The notes under the pieces were generated by a model. The model was not told where the DNA came from and did no database searches. It was given only the letters and a program-made list of their open reading frames with translations. From contig SPAW01000029.1 in assembly GCA_005239465.1 (NCBI GenBank), positions 1-64,000 of the forward strand: a stretch of DNA of 64,000 bases, in the 5' to 3' direction. Below, piece after piece: positions 34,277 through 43,654 of the stretch (within the stretch, counting starts at the first letter, position 1; each line of letters opens with the position of its first letter). Made by a program: the position numbers and the translations under genes. The stretch is from Nitrospira sp. (GTDB taxonomy: Bacteria > Nitrospirota > Nitrospiria > Nitrospirales > Nitrospiraceae).

Positions 34277-35941
34277 TTAGCTCACCTTGATTTCATAGGG
34301 CGTCTGCCGGACGAGAATGCGCTCCGCTTGCAACCGATCCTTCCCCAGCAAGCATCCAGCGCAATAAATCACTTTCTGGCCATTGAACTTGGGCAGCTTT
34401 GCCAACACCGCCCGTGTGAGCACGTTACCGCCGTTGGCCCTCTTGTCGTCCAGAATGCCGTTGTACAGCAGATAAATCCCAACCCCGCGACATTCTCCGA
34501 GGAAGGGAGATTTCGTCACCCGCCCGCGCGGGAGCGGTTCTCCTGTTTCCGTGAAGTAGACATGCCGCGCCAAATCGGCAAAGCTCACCGTCTCGCGAAT
34601 CTTGCCACTCTCATCGAACAGCGGCTCGCCCAACTCGCAATAGCGGAATCCACCACCAAGCCCTTCGACTTTTTCTCCCTTCGCATTCCTGTACCCTCCC
34701 GTCACCCGCCGTACGCGCTCAGCGGTAATCTCTTGTGCGATCTTCTGTTCCATCTCTACTAGAATGAAACGCCGGCTGCCGTTATCTCCCTTGTTCAACT
34801 GCAAGACTGCGTGACCAGTCGTACCACTGCCTGCGAATGAGTCGAGGACAAGATCATCCGGACGAGTCGCGGCCCGAATCAGTGACAGCACGAGTGACAC
34901 GGGCTTGGGATAAGCGAAGGCTTTAGTTGAAAAGATGTCCTGAAGGAGCTTCCCACCTTCCTGATTCATTCCAGAACTCAGAACGGAGATATCCCATTCA
35001 TTAACGTCACTCTGAGCGGTTGCAGCATTACCACTGGATTCGATCCAGCTCGATACAGGTTTCGGTTTCTCCGTGTTCGGATCGTAGTAGGTCTTATATC
35101 GTGGACGCTCCATCCGACGGTCCGGGTAGTCATCCGGCCAGATGATAAGACCCTTCGTGATCACTTCCTGCATCGTTTCAGGATAGAAACGCCAGACACG
35201 TTCTGGATTGGGCTGATAGACACGTCCGGTTCGTGGGTTCGTAATAGGAAAGAATTGGTTAGGACGAGCCTCGCGCCCCATTCCAATCGTCAGATCGGTA
35301 CTTGCATATCGACCTCGTTCGTCCTGTAAAGGATATGATTCAACACCTTTTTCTAGTCCATAGAGCAATGTTCGCGTAGCATCGCGGCCATAAGCCAGAA
35401 CATATTCATGGTCAACTGAGAGCGGCGTGCCTCGCATCGCACTCGAACTCCGCCGTTTCCATACCAGAGTACCGAGAGCATTCTCGCGCCCGAATATTTC
35501 GTCTAGTAACAGACGTAGATGACCTTCCTCCGTTTCATCCATGCTTACAAAAATCACCCCGTCTTCTCGTAAGAATCTTTTCAATAGGACGAGACGCGGG
35601 TAAATCATGCAAAGCCACTTGTCATGTCGCGAGAGATCCTCGGCTTCCTTCCCTACGGCTTTACCGAGCCATTCCCGAATTAGGGGGCTGTTCACGTTGT
35701 CGTTATAGACCCAACCTTCATCGCCCGTGTTGTACGGCGGATCGATGTAGATGCACTTCACCTGGCCGGCGTAGTAGGGAAGCAATGCCTTGAGCGCGAC
35801 GAGGTTGTCGCCATGCACAATGAGGTTGCCGTCGCCCGGCTCGCCGCATGCCAGATCAGGCACGTCCTTCAGCAGGCGAAACGGCACCTGCCGGTGGTGA
35901 TTCACCACCGCCTCTTTCCCAATCCAATTCAGCGTCGGCAT
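34277..35941 (-). CDS. mod: Type III DNA methyltransferase Mod subunit (beta class)
   Basis: A 554-residue N6-adenine or N4-cytosine methylase. The catalytic DPPY motif (67-70) precedes the SAM-binding FxGxG in DSFAGSGTTGHAV near residue 395, the beta-class order. An intervening region of about 300 residues probably holds the target-recognition domain. It supplies specificity and protection for Res. GDNLVALKALLPYYAGQVKC is another typical stretch. It leads the operon; no separate specificity gene is present. Confidence 0.93.
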   Translation of the reverse strand: MPTLNWIGKEAVVNHHRQVPFRLLKDVPDLACGEPGDGNLIVHGDNLVALKALLPYYAGQVKCIYIDPPYNTGDEGWVYNDNVNSPLIREWLGKAVGKEAEDLSRHDKWLCMIYPRLVLLKRFLREDGVIFVSMDETEEGHLRLLLDEIFGRENALGTLVWKRRSSSAMRGTPLSVDHEYVLAYGRDATRTLLYGLEKGVESYPLQDERGRYASTDLTIGMGREARPNQFFPITNPRTGRVYQPNPERVWRFYPETMQEVITKGLIIWPDDYPDRRMERPRYKTYYDPNTEKPKPVSSWIESSGNAATAQSDVNEWDISVLSSGMNQEGGKLLQDIFSTKAFAYPKPVSLVLSLIRAATRPDDLVLDSFAGSGTTGHAVLQLNKGDNGSRRFILVEMEQKIAQEITAERVRRVTGGYRNAKGEKVEGLGGGFRYCELGEPLFDESGKIRETVSFADLARHVYFTETGEPLPRGRVTKSPFLGECRGVGIYLLYNGILDDKRANGGNVLTRAVLAKLPKFNGQKVIYCAGCLLGKDRLQAERILVRQTPYEIKVS

Positions 35942-36192
35942 ACCTAGAGGGAATCCTTATTAGCCGCCGAAGAATACCCTTTCCCTCAGAGGAAATCATC
36001 CGGTTCAAATTCCCCACAATCAATGCTTTGAATTACGATTGACGAATGACCCTTGACACTTGACCGCTCGGTAGTGATGCAGTTTGGGTGCGGAGCCTGG
36101 CCGTAAGTGGAGTGTTTGCCTTCTGGGGTATGGTCCCATTGACCTTCGGCGGGAGTCCGGTCATGGCGAAAGATGGTACTGGTAAGGTTTGG

Positions 36193-36996
36193 CTAGGGGC
36201 AGTCCTCATCTGCGCAATTATGAGTGGGGAGCCAGCCGAAGCTCACGCCGCCCTGCATATCCCCGTTCAGACGACGCGAGAGCTGCGTTTGACGAATGAT
36301 GGCTGGGCTAAGAGTATCCTGATACCTCGCCACTGCGACATAGGCTCGACGAATCTCCCCCTTAGCAAGTTTCTGCACATCGGGACGCTCAACCACACCC
36401 AATTGCAATTCGTGAGTCTGGCCAGGTCCGAGAACCATTGGCAAACCAATGGGTTGCTCCATGAGGTCAAACGGATCACTTTCATCTCCAAGTTCCTGCT
36501 GGATCATGTCCTTTTGAATCGTGAGATTCCGCGCCCAAGTTTTTCCGCCATTGGTAACGATCAGAGAAACGGCATAGCAGTCTGGATTCACCGAAGGATA
36601 TGGCTTTATGAACGTGTCCAGCCATACATAAGCCATCAATTGTCTTTTGGCAGTATCTTGGGCTCCTTTCACCAGTTGCCAAGTGACAATCCAAAGACCA
36701 ATGGTGGCAAGTGCGAGGAGAATTTCAGGGCTTTTATCCCACCACCAGTCCGCCGATTCGCTTTTCTTATTCTTGGAACTATTATTGGTTGGTTCCTCGT
36801 TATTCGCGGGGGGCAGTACCTTGATAATCAGAGGAGTTTCTTCGGTGCCGCGTGTGTCGGTAGCGGGATTTTCATGTGGGCTGGAGTTATGTTGATTTGG
36901 TTTATCAGTAGGTACGACTGGAGTTGGTGTCTGCCCATATGATGAAACAGTTACCAACAAACATGCACAAAGGAGCACGATCTTAATAGGTAGCAT
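36193..36996 (-). CDS. Exported membrane-anchored protein of unknown function (transposon cargo)
   Basis: The start at 36996 begins a signal peptide (MLPIKIVLLCACLLVTVSSYG), giving 267 residues. A low-complexity Pro/Asn/Glu-rich linker follows, then a TM segment near residues 90-108 (ILLALATIGLWIVTWQLV) and AQDTAKRQLMAYVWLDTF. A soluble domain with CYAVSLIVTNGGKTWARNLTI ends it. It is divergent from the protease gene and more AT-rich than the chromosome around it. A partner function with the protease is possible by position only. Confidence 0.75.
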   Translation of the reverse strand: MLPIKIVLLCACLLVTVSSYGQTPTPVVPTDKPNQHNSSPHENPATDTRGTEETPLIIKVLPPANNEEPTNNSSKNKKSESADWWWDKSPEILLALATIGLWIVTWQLVKGAQDTAKRQLMAYVWLDTFIKPYPSVNPDCYAVSLIVTNGGKTWARNLTIQKDMIQQELGDESDPFDLMEQPIGLPMVLGPGQTHELQLGVVERPDVQKLAKGEIRRAYVAVARYQDTLSPAIIRQTQLSRRLNGDMQGGVSFGWLPTHNCADEDCP

Positions 36997-37069
36997 GGCA
37001 GAGAGTTTGATGGATTCAATAGAAATTGTAAACACAAAGTGCGGGCTGACTTTTCACTAGGTTTTCACT

Positions 37070-38152
37070 ATGCTTAAACTCTTCCGCGACAATCGCCTAC
37101 ACCGCAATTACTTAGCGGAAACGGAGGAGTTTATGTACGTGCCAGAAGAAGTCATCAATTCAGTAGGGTTTATCTACGGCAATAAGAGGGGCACAAAGAT
37201 GCCGGGCGGTACTGCTTTCTTTGTCACAATTCTTGATCGAGCTGCTAACTTTACTTCTCGCTATGCTGTTACAGCCAGGCACGTTCTCGATGGCATCAAA
37301 AACAATTGCTCTGACAGGAAGGTCTATATTCGTCTTAACCGTATGAATGGTGGTGTTGATTATTTTTTTACAACACTGAATCAATGGTTGACTCATCCTA
37401 CTGATCCATCGGTGGATGTAGCAGTTTTGCCTGTCGAGGAATCCCTAATTAGTGATTTTAATATTGGCTATATTCCTGATGAATTTTTCATGAATGATGA
37501 GGCCATTAAACTCTATAGCATTGGCCCCGGAGATGAGGTTGCGATTGTCGGTTTGTATAACGTGCGGACGGGTCAGGATCGCAACCTTCCCATTGTGAGG
37601 ATTGGGAATATAGCGGCCATGCCATCGGAACCTGTCACAAGTACTTTTCATCGAGGGGGAATCACTGCCTACTTAATCGAAGCTCGTTCATTCGGAGGAT
37701 TAAGCGGATCGCCAGTCTTTTTTAGTTTCGGCCATGAACGAAAGGTTGGAAGTTATAGCTTTCAAGCAAGTACTACTGATCGCCAAGATGCCGCTGGGGT
37801 TTTTGTCTTACTGGGGTTAATCCATGCGCATCATGATGAGGAAGTGGCGAAGAAGATCAACAAACTTCTCACTGGCGAAAAGGTTGATATAAACATGGGC
37901 ATAGCCATAGTGGTTCCCATGAAGCAAATTCGGGAGGTTCTCGATCAACGGGTTCTGATCAATCAAAGGAGACGAGACAGGGAACGAGAGAAGCGAAAAC
38001 ATTTACCGACACTAGATAGCAGTCTTATAGCCCGTTCGGTGGTGGAGTCTGCTATAGGTGAGCCTCTCACACCCCCTCAGCGTAAGCTCAAGCCAAAGAA
38101 ACGGGCAAAAAGGCGTCGTTCACGCGATTGCCATGTACATGATGTTTTATAA
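37070..38152 (+). CDS. Trypsin-like serine protease (transposon cargo)
   Basis: A 360-residue protein with a chymotrypsin-fold catalytic triad: H71 in VTARHVLDG, D116 in SVDVAVLPV and S212 in GGLSGSPVF. There is no signal peptide, so it probably acts in the cytoplasm. Residues 310-345 are highly basic. The last dozen residues are read from the transposase remnant, so the original C-terminus may be lost. Its AT-rich DNA contrasts with nearby housekeeping genes. Similar stand-alone trypsin domains occur in bacterial defence and effector systems; a defence role here is inference, supported by the neighbouring restriction operon. Confidence 0.8.
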   Translation: MLKLFRDNRLHRNYLAETEEFMYVPEEVINSVGFIYGNKRGTKMPGGTAFFVTILDRAANFTSRYAVTARHVLDGIKNNCSDRKVYIRLNRMNGGVDYFFTTLNQWLTHPTDPSVDVAVLPVEESLISDFNIGYIPDEFFMNDEAIKLYSIGPGDEVAIVGLYNVRTGQDRNLPIVRIGNIAAMPSEPVTSTFHRGGITAYLIEARSFGGLSGSPVFFSFGHERKVGSYSFQASTTDRQDAAGVFVLLGLIHAHHDEEVAKKINKLLTGEKVDINMGIAIVVPMKQIREVLDQRVLINQRRRDREREKRKHLPTLDSSLIARSVVESAIGEPLTPPQRKLKPKKRAKRRRSRDCHVHDVL

Positions 38153-38252
38153 CTTCTGCCGGATTCATAAGACTCTGCGGGTCACTCCGGCGATGGCGGC
38201 GGGTGTCTCCGATCATGTGTGGTCAATAGAAGAAATGGTTGGGCTACTTTGA
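38110..38252 (+). pseudogene. IS1-family transposase, C-terminal remnant
   Basis: The frame reads VVHAIAMYMMFYNFCRIHKT and then LRVTPAMAAGVSDHVWSIEE up to a TGA at 38250-38252. This is the conserved tail of IS1-type transposases that end just inside the right inverted repeat. All upstream catalytic residues are absent. The junction with the protease gene is near 38115. Confidence 0.85.
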
Positions 38253-38282
38253 AACTGCATCACTACCGACCGCTCACGTGGT

Positions 38283-38311
38283 TTGACAGCCTCCAGACCA
38301 TTTGTTACTCT
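38283..38311 (+). promoter_or_regulatory. Sigma70-like promoter for the polyprenyl synthase gene
   Basis: TTGACA (38283-38288) and TACTCT (38306-38311) are 17 bp apart, 46 bp before the start codon. It lies just outside the mobile unit, so expression need not depend on the insertion. Confidence 0.6.
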
Positions 38312-38356
38312 CCGCGCGGATCACTGCCTGTCACAACGAACTCCAGTTTCGCTCCC

Positions 38357-39247
38357 ATGAACATCAAGGACTATCTCGAACAAAAGCGAGACGACGTGGA
38401 TCGGTTTCTCGATTTCGTCATGCCCAGCGCCACAACTGCCCCCGCCACTCTCCACGAAAGCATGCGGTACAGTCTCATGGCGGGAGGGAAGCGAGTCCGT
38501 CCGATTCTGGCCATTGCCGCGGCAGAAGCGGTGGGGCAGCCCGCGCCAGGATTGATGCCGATCGTCTGCTCGCTGGAATTCATCCATACCTACTCGCTGA
38601 TTCACGATGACTTGCCATCGATGGATAACGACGATTTCCGTCGCGGGAAACCGACCAATCACAAAGTCTATGGCGAAGCGATGGCGATCCTGGCCGGCGA
38701 CGCGCTACTCACGATGGCCTTCGATCTCTGCAGTCGGCCTGACCTCATGAAAGGCTGCGACTCCGTGCGGCAAGTGCGGTTGATTCAAGAACTCGCTTAC
38801 GGCTCCGGCAATATGGGCATGGTGGGCGGCCAGGTGTTCGACATTCAGGCCGAGAACAAAGACATCGATCTACCGACGCTGCAAAATATTCATAAGCACA
38901 AGACCGGGATGCTCATCCGTGCAGCCGTTCGCATGGGCGCGATCGCCGCGGGCGCGACCGATCGCCAACTGGATGACCTGACTGGTTATGCCGAAGACAT
39001 CGGCCTGGCATTTCAGATCGCCGATGATGTGCTGAATGTGACCGGGACGCGTGAGGAGCTGGGTAAGAATCCCAACACCGACGCGGAGCGTGGGAAAAAA
39101 ACCTATCCGACGTTCTATGGCGTCGATGGCGCGCGCAAGCTCGCGGACGACTGTGTGACCCGCGCAAACAATCGGCTGGCTTCCTTCGGAACCGCTGCCG
39201 AGCCGCTCCGCGAGCTGGCGCGGTATATCACCAGCCGACGGAACTAA
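38357..39247 (+). CDS. Polyprenyl (farnesyl/geranylgeranyl) diphosphate synthase
   Basis: The start at 38357 gives 296 residues; longer frames reach into the transposon. The two aspartate-rich motifs are DDLPSMDNDD near residue 83 and DDVLN near residue 222, with GGKRVRP upstream and GxxxQ/AFQ before the second. It condenses isopentenyl units to C15 or C20 diphosphates for hopanoids, quinones or carotenoids. The genes downstream are lipid-related and co-oriented, although an 88-bp spacer with inverted GCTGATAGC words intervenes. Confidence 0.92.
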   Translation: MNIKDYLEQKRDDVDRFLDFVMPSATTAPATLHESMRYSLMAGGKRVRPILAIAAAEAVGQPAPGLMPIVCSLEFIHTYSLIHDDLPSMDNDDFRRGKPTNHKVYGEAMAILAGDALLTMAFDLCSRPDLMKGCDSVRQVRLIQELAYGSGNMGMVGGQVFDIQAENKDIDLPTLQNIHKHKTGMLIRAAVRMGAIAAGATDRQLDDLTGYAEDIGLAFQIADDVLNVTGTREELGKNPNTDAERGKKTYPTFYGVDGARKLADDCVTRANNRLASFGTAAEPLRELARYITSRRN

Positions 39248-39335
39248 AGAGCTGATAGCTTATGGCTGATGGTACAGACACCGAGCCCAAATTCTTTGCT
39301 ATCAGCTATACGCTATTCGCCATACGCTCTTCGTC

Positions 39336-40319
39336 ATGAAAGCTCTCGTCACCGGAGCAACCGGATTTGTCGGCGCGGCAGTCGTTCGTGCGCTGATCAA
39401 GACCGGCGTGGATATGCGCGTGCTCGCCCGCCGCGACAGCGACTTCACTAACCTCCAACAGTTCAAAATTGATGGCGTCTACGGTGACCTCCGGGACAAA
39501 GAGTCCCTGCGCAAAGCCCTCGCCGGCTGCCAACATCTCTATCACGTGGCCGCACACTATGCCTTGTGGGCGAGAGATCCGTCTATCTTTTACGATGTGA
39601 ATGTCACCGGCACGAAAAACCTCATGGAAGCCGCGCGCGAGGTCGGCACGGAACGCATCGTCTACTGCAGCACGATCGGCGCGATCGGTTTACCGCCGGA
39701 TGGAGGACTAGGAACCGAGAATACCCCTGTCTCCCTTTCGCAGATGGCGGGGCACTACAAACGATCGAAGTACCTCGCCGAGCAAGAAGTCGTAAAGTTG
39801 GCGAAGGAAGGATTGCCCGTCGTGATCGTGAATCCCAGTGCGCCGGTCGGCGAAGGCGACGTCAAACCCACGCCGACGGGCCAGGTAATCGTCGATTTCA
39901 TGAAGGGCCGGATGCCGGCCTATATCGAAACCGGTATGAACATCGTCGATGTCGACGATGTGGCCGTCGGTCATCTTCTGGCGATGCAGAAAGGCCGCAT
40001 TGGCGAACGCTACATTCTCGGCAACAAGAACCTGATGCTCCGCGAGGTATTTGAAATCTTGAGCGGTCTGACAGGCGTGAAGGCTCCTTCGATCAAGCTG
40101 CCCCGATTGGCCATCCTCCCCCTTGCCTATCTGAACCAGTGGCTGTCCAACATGACAGGCCAGCCGCCGCGAATTCCACTCGAAGGGGTGAAAATGGCGA
40201 AATACAAGATGCACTACGATTGCGGTAAAGCAATCAGGGAATTGGGCATCCCGCAAACACCTCCGGAAGTCTCGTTGGAGAAGGCCGTCCGCTGGTTCCG
40301 GGACCACGGGTACGCGTAA
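39336..40319 (+). CDS. hpnA: Hopanoid-associated NAD-dependent epimerase/reductase (HpnA-like)
   Basis: A 327-residue extended short-chain dehydrogenase. The nucleotide-binding motif is VTGATGFVGAAV near residue 5, the catalytic YxxxK is HYKRSKYLAEQEVV near residue 144, and STIGAIGLP holds the serine. HpnA proteins act in hopanoid side-chain processing in several bacteria. Placement between a prenyl synthase and a carotenoid-type gene supports lipid metabolism. Dihydroflavonol-type reductases are the alternative. Confidence 0.88.
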   Translation: MKALVTGATGFVGAAVVRALIKTGVDMRVLARRDSDFTNLQQFKIDGVYGDLRDKESLRKALAGCQHLYHVAAHYALWARDPSIFYDVNVTGTKNLMEAAREVGTERIVYCSTIGAIGLPPDGGLGTENTPVSLSQMAGHYKRSKYLAEQEVVKLAKEGLPVVIVNPSAPVGEGDVKPTPTGQVIVDFMKGRMPAYIETGMNIVDVDDVAVGHLLAMQKGRIGERYILGNKNLMLREVFEILSGLTGVKAPSIKLPRLAILPLAYLNQWLSNMTGQPPRIPLEGVKMAKYKMHYDCGKAIRELGIPQTPPEVSLEKAVRWFRDHGYA

Positions 40320-40384
40320 ACTCAATGATCAATGTTAAATAGTCGGAGCTTGATTCCACATTCATCATTCAACTTTGAACATTG

Positions 40385-41191
40385 ATGGATATTTTTACTC
40401 TCTTTGTAAAAACCATCTTCATCCGTCCTTACGTCTTCGTGTTCCTCGCCGCTTTTTTGTTTGCCGCGATCCGATTGATCGGCTGGCCGAGTACCTGGCG
40501 CTTTTGGCTGATCAGTTGGGCAACGGCTTTCGTCTGTGAATTCTCCTCCACTCGCACCGGCATTCCGTTCGGTTGGTACCACTACACCGGCTCGACGGTC
40601 GGACAAGAGCTCTACGTGTCGAACATTCCGTTCATCGACTCCCTCTCGTTCTCGTTTCTCTTGTACGCCAGTTATTGCCTGGCGCTCGCGTTTTTCCTGC
40701 CGGCAGACGGGAAGCCGATAGCCGGTCCGATCGCGTTGCATTTTCCCCCATCAGTCCGACGCAGCTGGCCGACCATGGCGCTGACAACCTTGTTCTTTGC
40801 CATGATCGATATGGTCATCGATCCGGTGGCGTTGCGTGGCGATCGCTGGTTTCTGGGAAAGATCTACTATTACCCGGACCCGGGCGTGCATTTCGGAGTT
40901 CCGATCGCCAACTATGTCGGCTGGGCGATTGTCGGACTGATTTCGCTCTCCATTTATTTTCCCCTTGATCGCCGCATAGCCCATCTGCCCGCCAGCGAAG
41001 GAACATCCACGACGGGCAGACTCTTACTGGGTGTCGGCCTCTATTATTGTGTGCTGACCTTCAATCTCGCCGTCTCCTTCTGGATCGGCGAACCGTTGCT
41101 GGGTGTGACCGGCCTCTTCATCTACATGCCGGTCACGGTCTTGCTGCTCCTGCGGCTCTTCGGCTACCTTCCCGCCCACGCGGGTCACTGA
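40385..41191 (+). CDS. Carotenoid biosynthesis protein (CruF/DUF422-like)
   Basis: From the ATG at 40385 it has 268 residues with about seven TM helices. Hallmarks of the DUF422/CruF family are EFSSTRTGIPFGWYHYT near residue 55 and FFAMIDMVIDPVALRGDRWF near residue 140. GVPIANYVGWAIVG follows. CruF hydrates the psi-end of carotenoids such as gamma-carotene. The exact substrate is unknown. A TTG one codon earlier could also be used. Confidence 0.88.
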   Translation: MDIFTLFVKTIFIRPYVFVFLAAFLFAAIRLIGWPSTWRFWLISWATAFVCEFSSTRTGIPFGWYHYTGSTVGQELYVSNIPFIDSLSFSFLLYASYCLALAFFLPADGKPIAGPIALHFPPSVRRSWPTMALTTLFFAMIDMVIDPVALRGDRWFLGKIYYYPDPGVHFGVPIANYVGWAIVGLISLSIYFPLDRRIAHLPASEGTSTTGRLLLGVGLYYCVLTFNLAVSFWIGEPLLGVTGLFIYMPVTVLLLLRLFGYLPAHAGH

Positions 41192-41516
41192 CAACTGTAG
41201 GCAGGTTTTTCCTGGCCATCCTGAGAAAGGGTTCTGTCTCGCCGCTGAAGCTCGCAGGGCTTGGGAGCCTGATCGATACCGAGTCGCGCACCGAGATCGT
41301 TTCAGAACCACCGCATTGCGCGAGGTCGCCTCGTATAAGGGATTTATAAACCCGAGAGCACGACGGGGGCAGCAACTTTAAGCATCCATCAACCTCACCA
41401 TTGGGGTGCCAGCAGTCTCGAAAAGTAGCTGCCCTCTCTCCATTCAACCTGTCCGCGAGTGACTATTCACTCTCCGTCAGTCGCTCTTCGCCCTCCGTTT
41501 CACGCTTCACGATTCG
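41192..41516. other. Spacer with weak repeats
   Basis: No gene is supported. The right end (41480-41517) contains the GTTTCACGCTTCACGATTCG word family seen in other spacers. Transcription converges from both sides. Confidence 0.45.
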
Positions 41517-42095
41517 TTAGTACTGATCCGCATTCATAGGACCAAGGACACACCAAACCGGGAAGCTGAACATCTTAAAGAGGCTGAGCACGTTGCCAAG
41601 GAAGGCGTCCACATACCGTGCATAGGAAGGAAGATTGGCTTCCGGCACCACCGACCAATAGGAGATCGACTGGACGTTTAGGAACGGATGGCCCGGCGGG
41701 AGGGTCGGGCCTGTAGAATCCGCGAATGGACCCAACAGGCTGCGCAGCTCGGCGGGGGAGGGCAGGCGCCAGCCTTTCTGGCCTCCGACGGCTTTGGGAG
41801 TACAAGTGGTGCGGGCCACGTTCCACGTGACGGTCGTCGTCTGCGGGGATTTCTCCCACACCAGTCCTGTCTTCTTATCCAGGACCGCGTCGTTGTTGAA
41901 GGCGGACAAGATAACGAACCGCTGTGCCGCCGGCAGGGCCTTGTCCAAGTTCTGGATGATGCTGCTCAGATCGACCGGCACCCTTTGCGTCACGGACGGC
42001 GAATCGTCCCTGCCACAGCTTGCCAGGAGCCATCCTCCCACCAGAACCACGGACCCGATTCCACTGACCCATCGGTTGCGTCTGCTTCCCATCAT
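41517..42095 (-). CDS. Lipoprotein with DUF1566 (Lcl C-terminal-like) domain
   Basis: From the ATG at 42095 it has 192 residues. The lipobox is GGWLLASC. The body matches DUF1566: KTGLVWEKS near residue 76, TWNVARTTC, GGQKGWRLPSPAELRSLL and LPPGHPFLNVQSISYWS. The domain is common in surface and periplasmic proteins. A decayed copy of its 5' end lies near 42.5 kb. Confidence 0.85.
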   Translation of the reverse strand: MMGSRRNRWVSGIGSVVLVGGWLLASCGRDDSPSVTQRVPVDLSSIIQNLDKALPAAQRFVILSAFNNDAVLDKKTGLVWEKSPQTTTVTWNVARTTCTPKAVGGQKGWRLPSPAELRSLLGPFADSTGPTLPPGHPFLNVQSISYWSVVPEANLPSYARYVDAFLGNVLSLFKMFSFPVWCVLGPMNADQY

Positions 42096-42485
42096 GATGA
42101 CCCTCCTCGTGTAGCCTTGATGGTGCACCGACTTCCTGCTGCTGCCAGTGAACCGCAAGTAGCCAATAGCGCGGATGCAGGCTCATCACTCTTCTCTCTT
42201 CGCTGTTCCCGTATCTCGTCTTGCGTTGTCATAATTCGAATGAATGACCTTCTTCGCTTGAGAGCATTCTGAGTAAGCGCCTCGCTGACGGGTAAATGCT
42301 CTCGATGACCTGATCGCAGCGGTAGTATTTCTCACCATATGCCGATTGCCAGCAGGCCTAGGATCATAGGATCAATAGCCGCCTTAGGCGGTCGTCGCAA
42401 TAAGGCTTCTTAGGGTTAGTCCGCAAAATGGCTGCGATTCGGGCTTCGACCGTCATGGTTCCACCTTCATTGCCTGGCAGTATAG

Positions 42486-42668
42486 TTATACAACCTGTAC
42501 CCAGCGGTAGGAAATCTTGTCCATCATCCCCTTGCTACCCCCCTCGACCAACATCGCCGTTCCGGCTCCGTTCAGCCATCGACTACATCTGCTTCGCCTC
42601 ATGAGCCCCCACCTTGTGCGGCGTGGATGGTGCACCGACTGCCTGCCTTCCGGCCCACGCTTTGTCAT
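42486..42668 (-). pseudogene. Decayed 5' fragment of a DUF1566 lipoprotein paralog
   Basis: The minus strand here resembles the start of the DUF1566 gene and its leader. TCGACTACATCTGCTTCGCC parallels the gene's own TCGGTTGCGTCTGCTTCCC, and ATGGTGCACCGACTGCCTGC parallels ATGGTGCACCGACTTCCTGC upstream. The rest of the gene is absent. Confidence 0.55.
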
Positions 42669-43004
42669 GCGTGGAGCGTCTCGCGAAATGCGGGGCGAGG
42701 TGGGAAGACCCTTCTTGTCTTCCCCTTATCGCTTCCCCCTTTCTCCTTGCTCCTCTTCTTGTCCCGGCGGCTTTGCTCCTGCTCGACCGCTCAGTGCTGT
42801 TCAATGTTCACCATCGTCTTCGTCCGCACGTCCTCGTCCCCGTCATCTAGTGTCATGATCGTCGGTCTCTCGACTCCAGGCAGGAGCTGCCTGGGCAAAC
42901 ACGCAGACAGGCGAGTGCCTCGGAATCGATCCTGAATGATTCGGACCTGGTGGCATTCGCGCGGAAGAGTTTGTATAGTGGGGAGGACTCGACGGTCTGC
43001 ACCG
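42669..43004. other. Spacer upstream of the cytochrome gene
   Basis: No gene is supported on either strand. Several frames are open but lack starts or family features. The last 60 bp hold the probable ribosome-binding region of the cytochrome gene (GGGGAGGAC). Confidence 0.4.
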
Positions 43005-43625
43005 ATGCGCAAGACATTGCTCTCACTGCTGATCTTGGCCGTTCTCCTGGTGTTTGGCGGAGGCGGCTGGTTGGGATATCAGGTGTTCACGACCGGCTTC
43101 AGCGCCAAGACCGAGCCGCATGCACTGGAAGCGATGCTGGCGCGGCAGATTCGCCATCTGGCCATCCCGATTGAGAAACGAAACTTGCCCAATCCTGTCC
43201 CAATGAGTCCTGCGGTGTTGAAAGAGTCACTCGCGCATTTCGCCGATCATTGTTCAATCTGCCACGCCAACGACGGCAGCGGCCAGACCCCGATCGGAAA
43301 GAACGTGTTCCCAAAAGCTCCTGATCTGCGCCTGCAGGACACACAGTCGTTGTCCGACGGAGAACTGTTCTTCACGATTCACAACGGCATCCGTTTCACC
43401 GCCATGCCGGCCTTCGGCGAAGAGGAACCAGACAAGGACCTCGGGAGTTGGAAGCTCGTGCATTTCATTCGGCATTTGCCGCAGCTAACCCAGGATGAAC
43501 TGGACGAAATGAAAGCGCTGAATCCCAAAACGAAACATGAGCTGGAAAAAGAGGTCTCGTCTGACAAGTTCCTTCAAGGGAACGACGCGGCCGCGGCCCA
43601 AGCCGGCACCGGGCACCATCACTAA
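43005..43625 (+). CDS. Membrane-anchored c-type cytochrome
   Basis: The ATG at 43005 gives 206 residues. A signal anchor (residues 4-26) is followed by one heme site CSICH near residue 84 and a probable methionine ligand in FTAMPAFGEEE near residue 131. It faces the periplasm and likely moves electrons. The C-terminus ends in GTGHHH. It begins a plus-strand run with the next two genes. Confidence 0.9.
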   Translation: MRKTLLSLLILAVLLVFGGGGWLGYQVFTTGFSAKTEPHALEAMLARQIRHLAIPIEKRNLPNPVPMSPAVLKESLAHFADHCSICHANDGSGQTPIGKNVFPKAPDLRLQDTQSLSDGELFFTIHNGIRFTAMPAFGEEEPDKDLGSWKLVHFIRHLPQLTQDELDEMKALNPKTKHELEKEVSSDKFLQGNDAAAAQAGTGHHH

Positions 43626-43654
43626 GTTCATCTTTTAAAGGAGTACGGTCGATC

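Larger units (their letters stand above)
36062..38275. mobile_element. IS1-type transposable unit carrying protease and membrane-protein cargo
   Basis: Terminal inverted repeats GGTAGTGATGCAGTTT (36070-36085) and AAACTGCATCACTACC (38252-38267) are perfect over 16 bp. The direct repeat GACCGCTC flanks them exactly (36062-36069 and 38268-38275). IS1-family ends commonly start GGT and give 8-10 bp duplications. Inside, only the last 45 or so codons of an IS1-type transposase remain. The rest is two divergent AT-rich genes. The intact duplication argues that the whole unit inserted together. Confidence 0.82.

Noticed and set aside
36088-36942. Plus-strand 284-codon frame in the mobile unit
   Set aside because: The minus-strand frame has a signal peptide, a TM helix and a normal domain pattern; the plus frame looks like its complement.
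38058-38252. Complete small gene ending at 38252
   Set aside because: Only the part after about 38110 matches a transposase tail; the earlier part is the protease gene in another phase.
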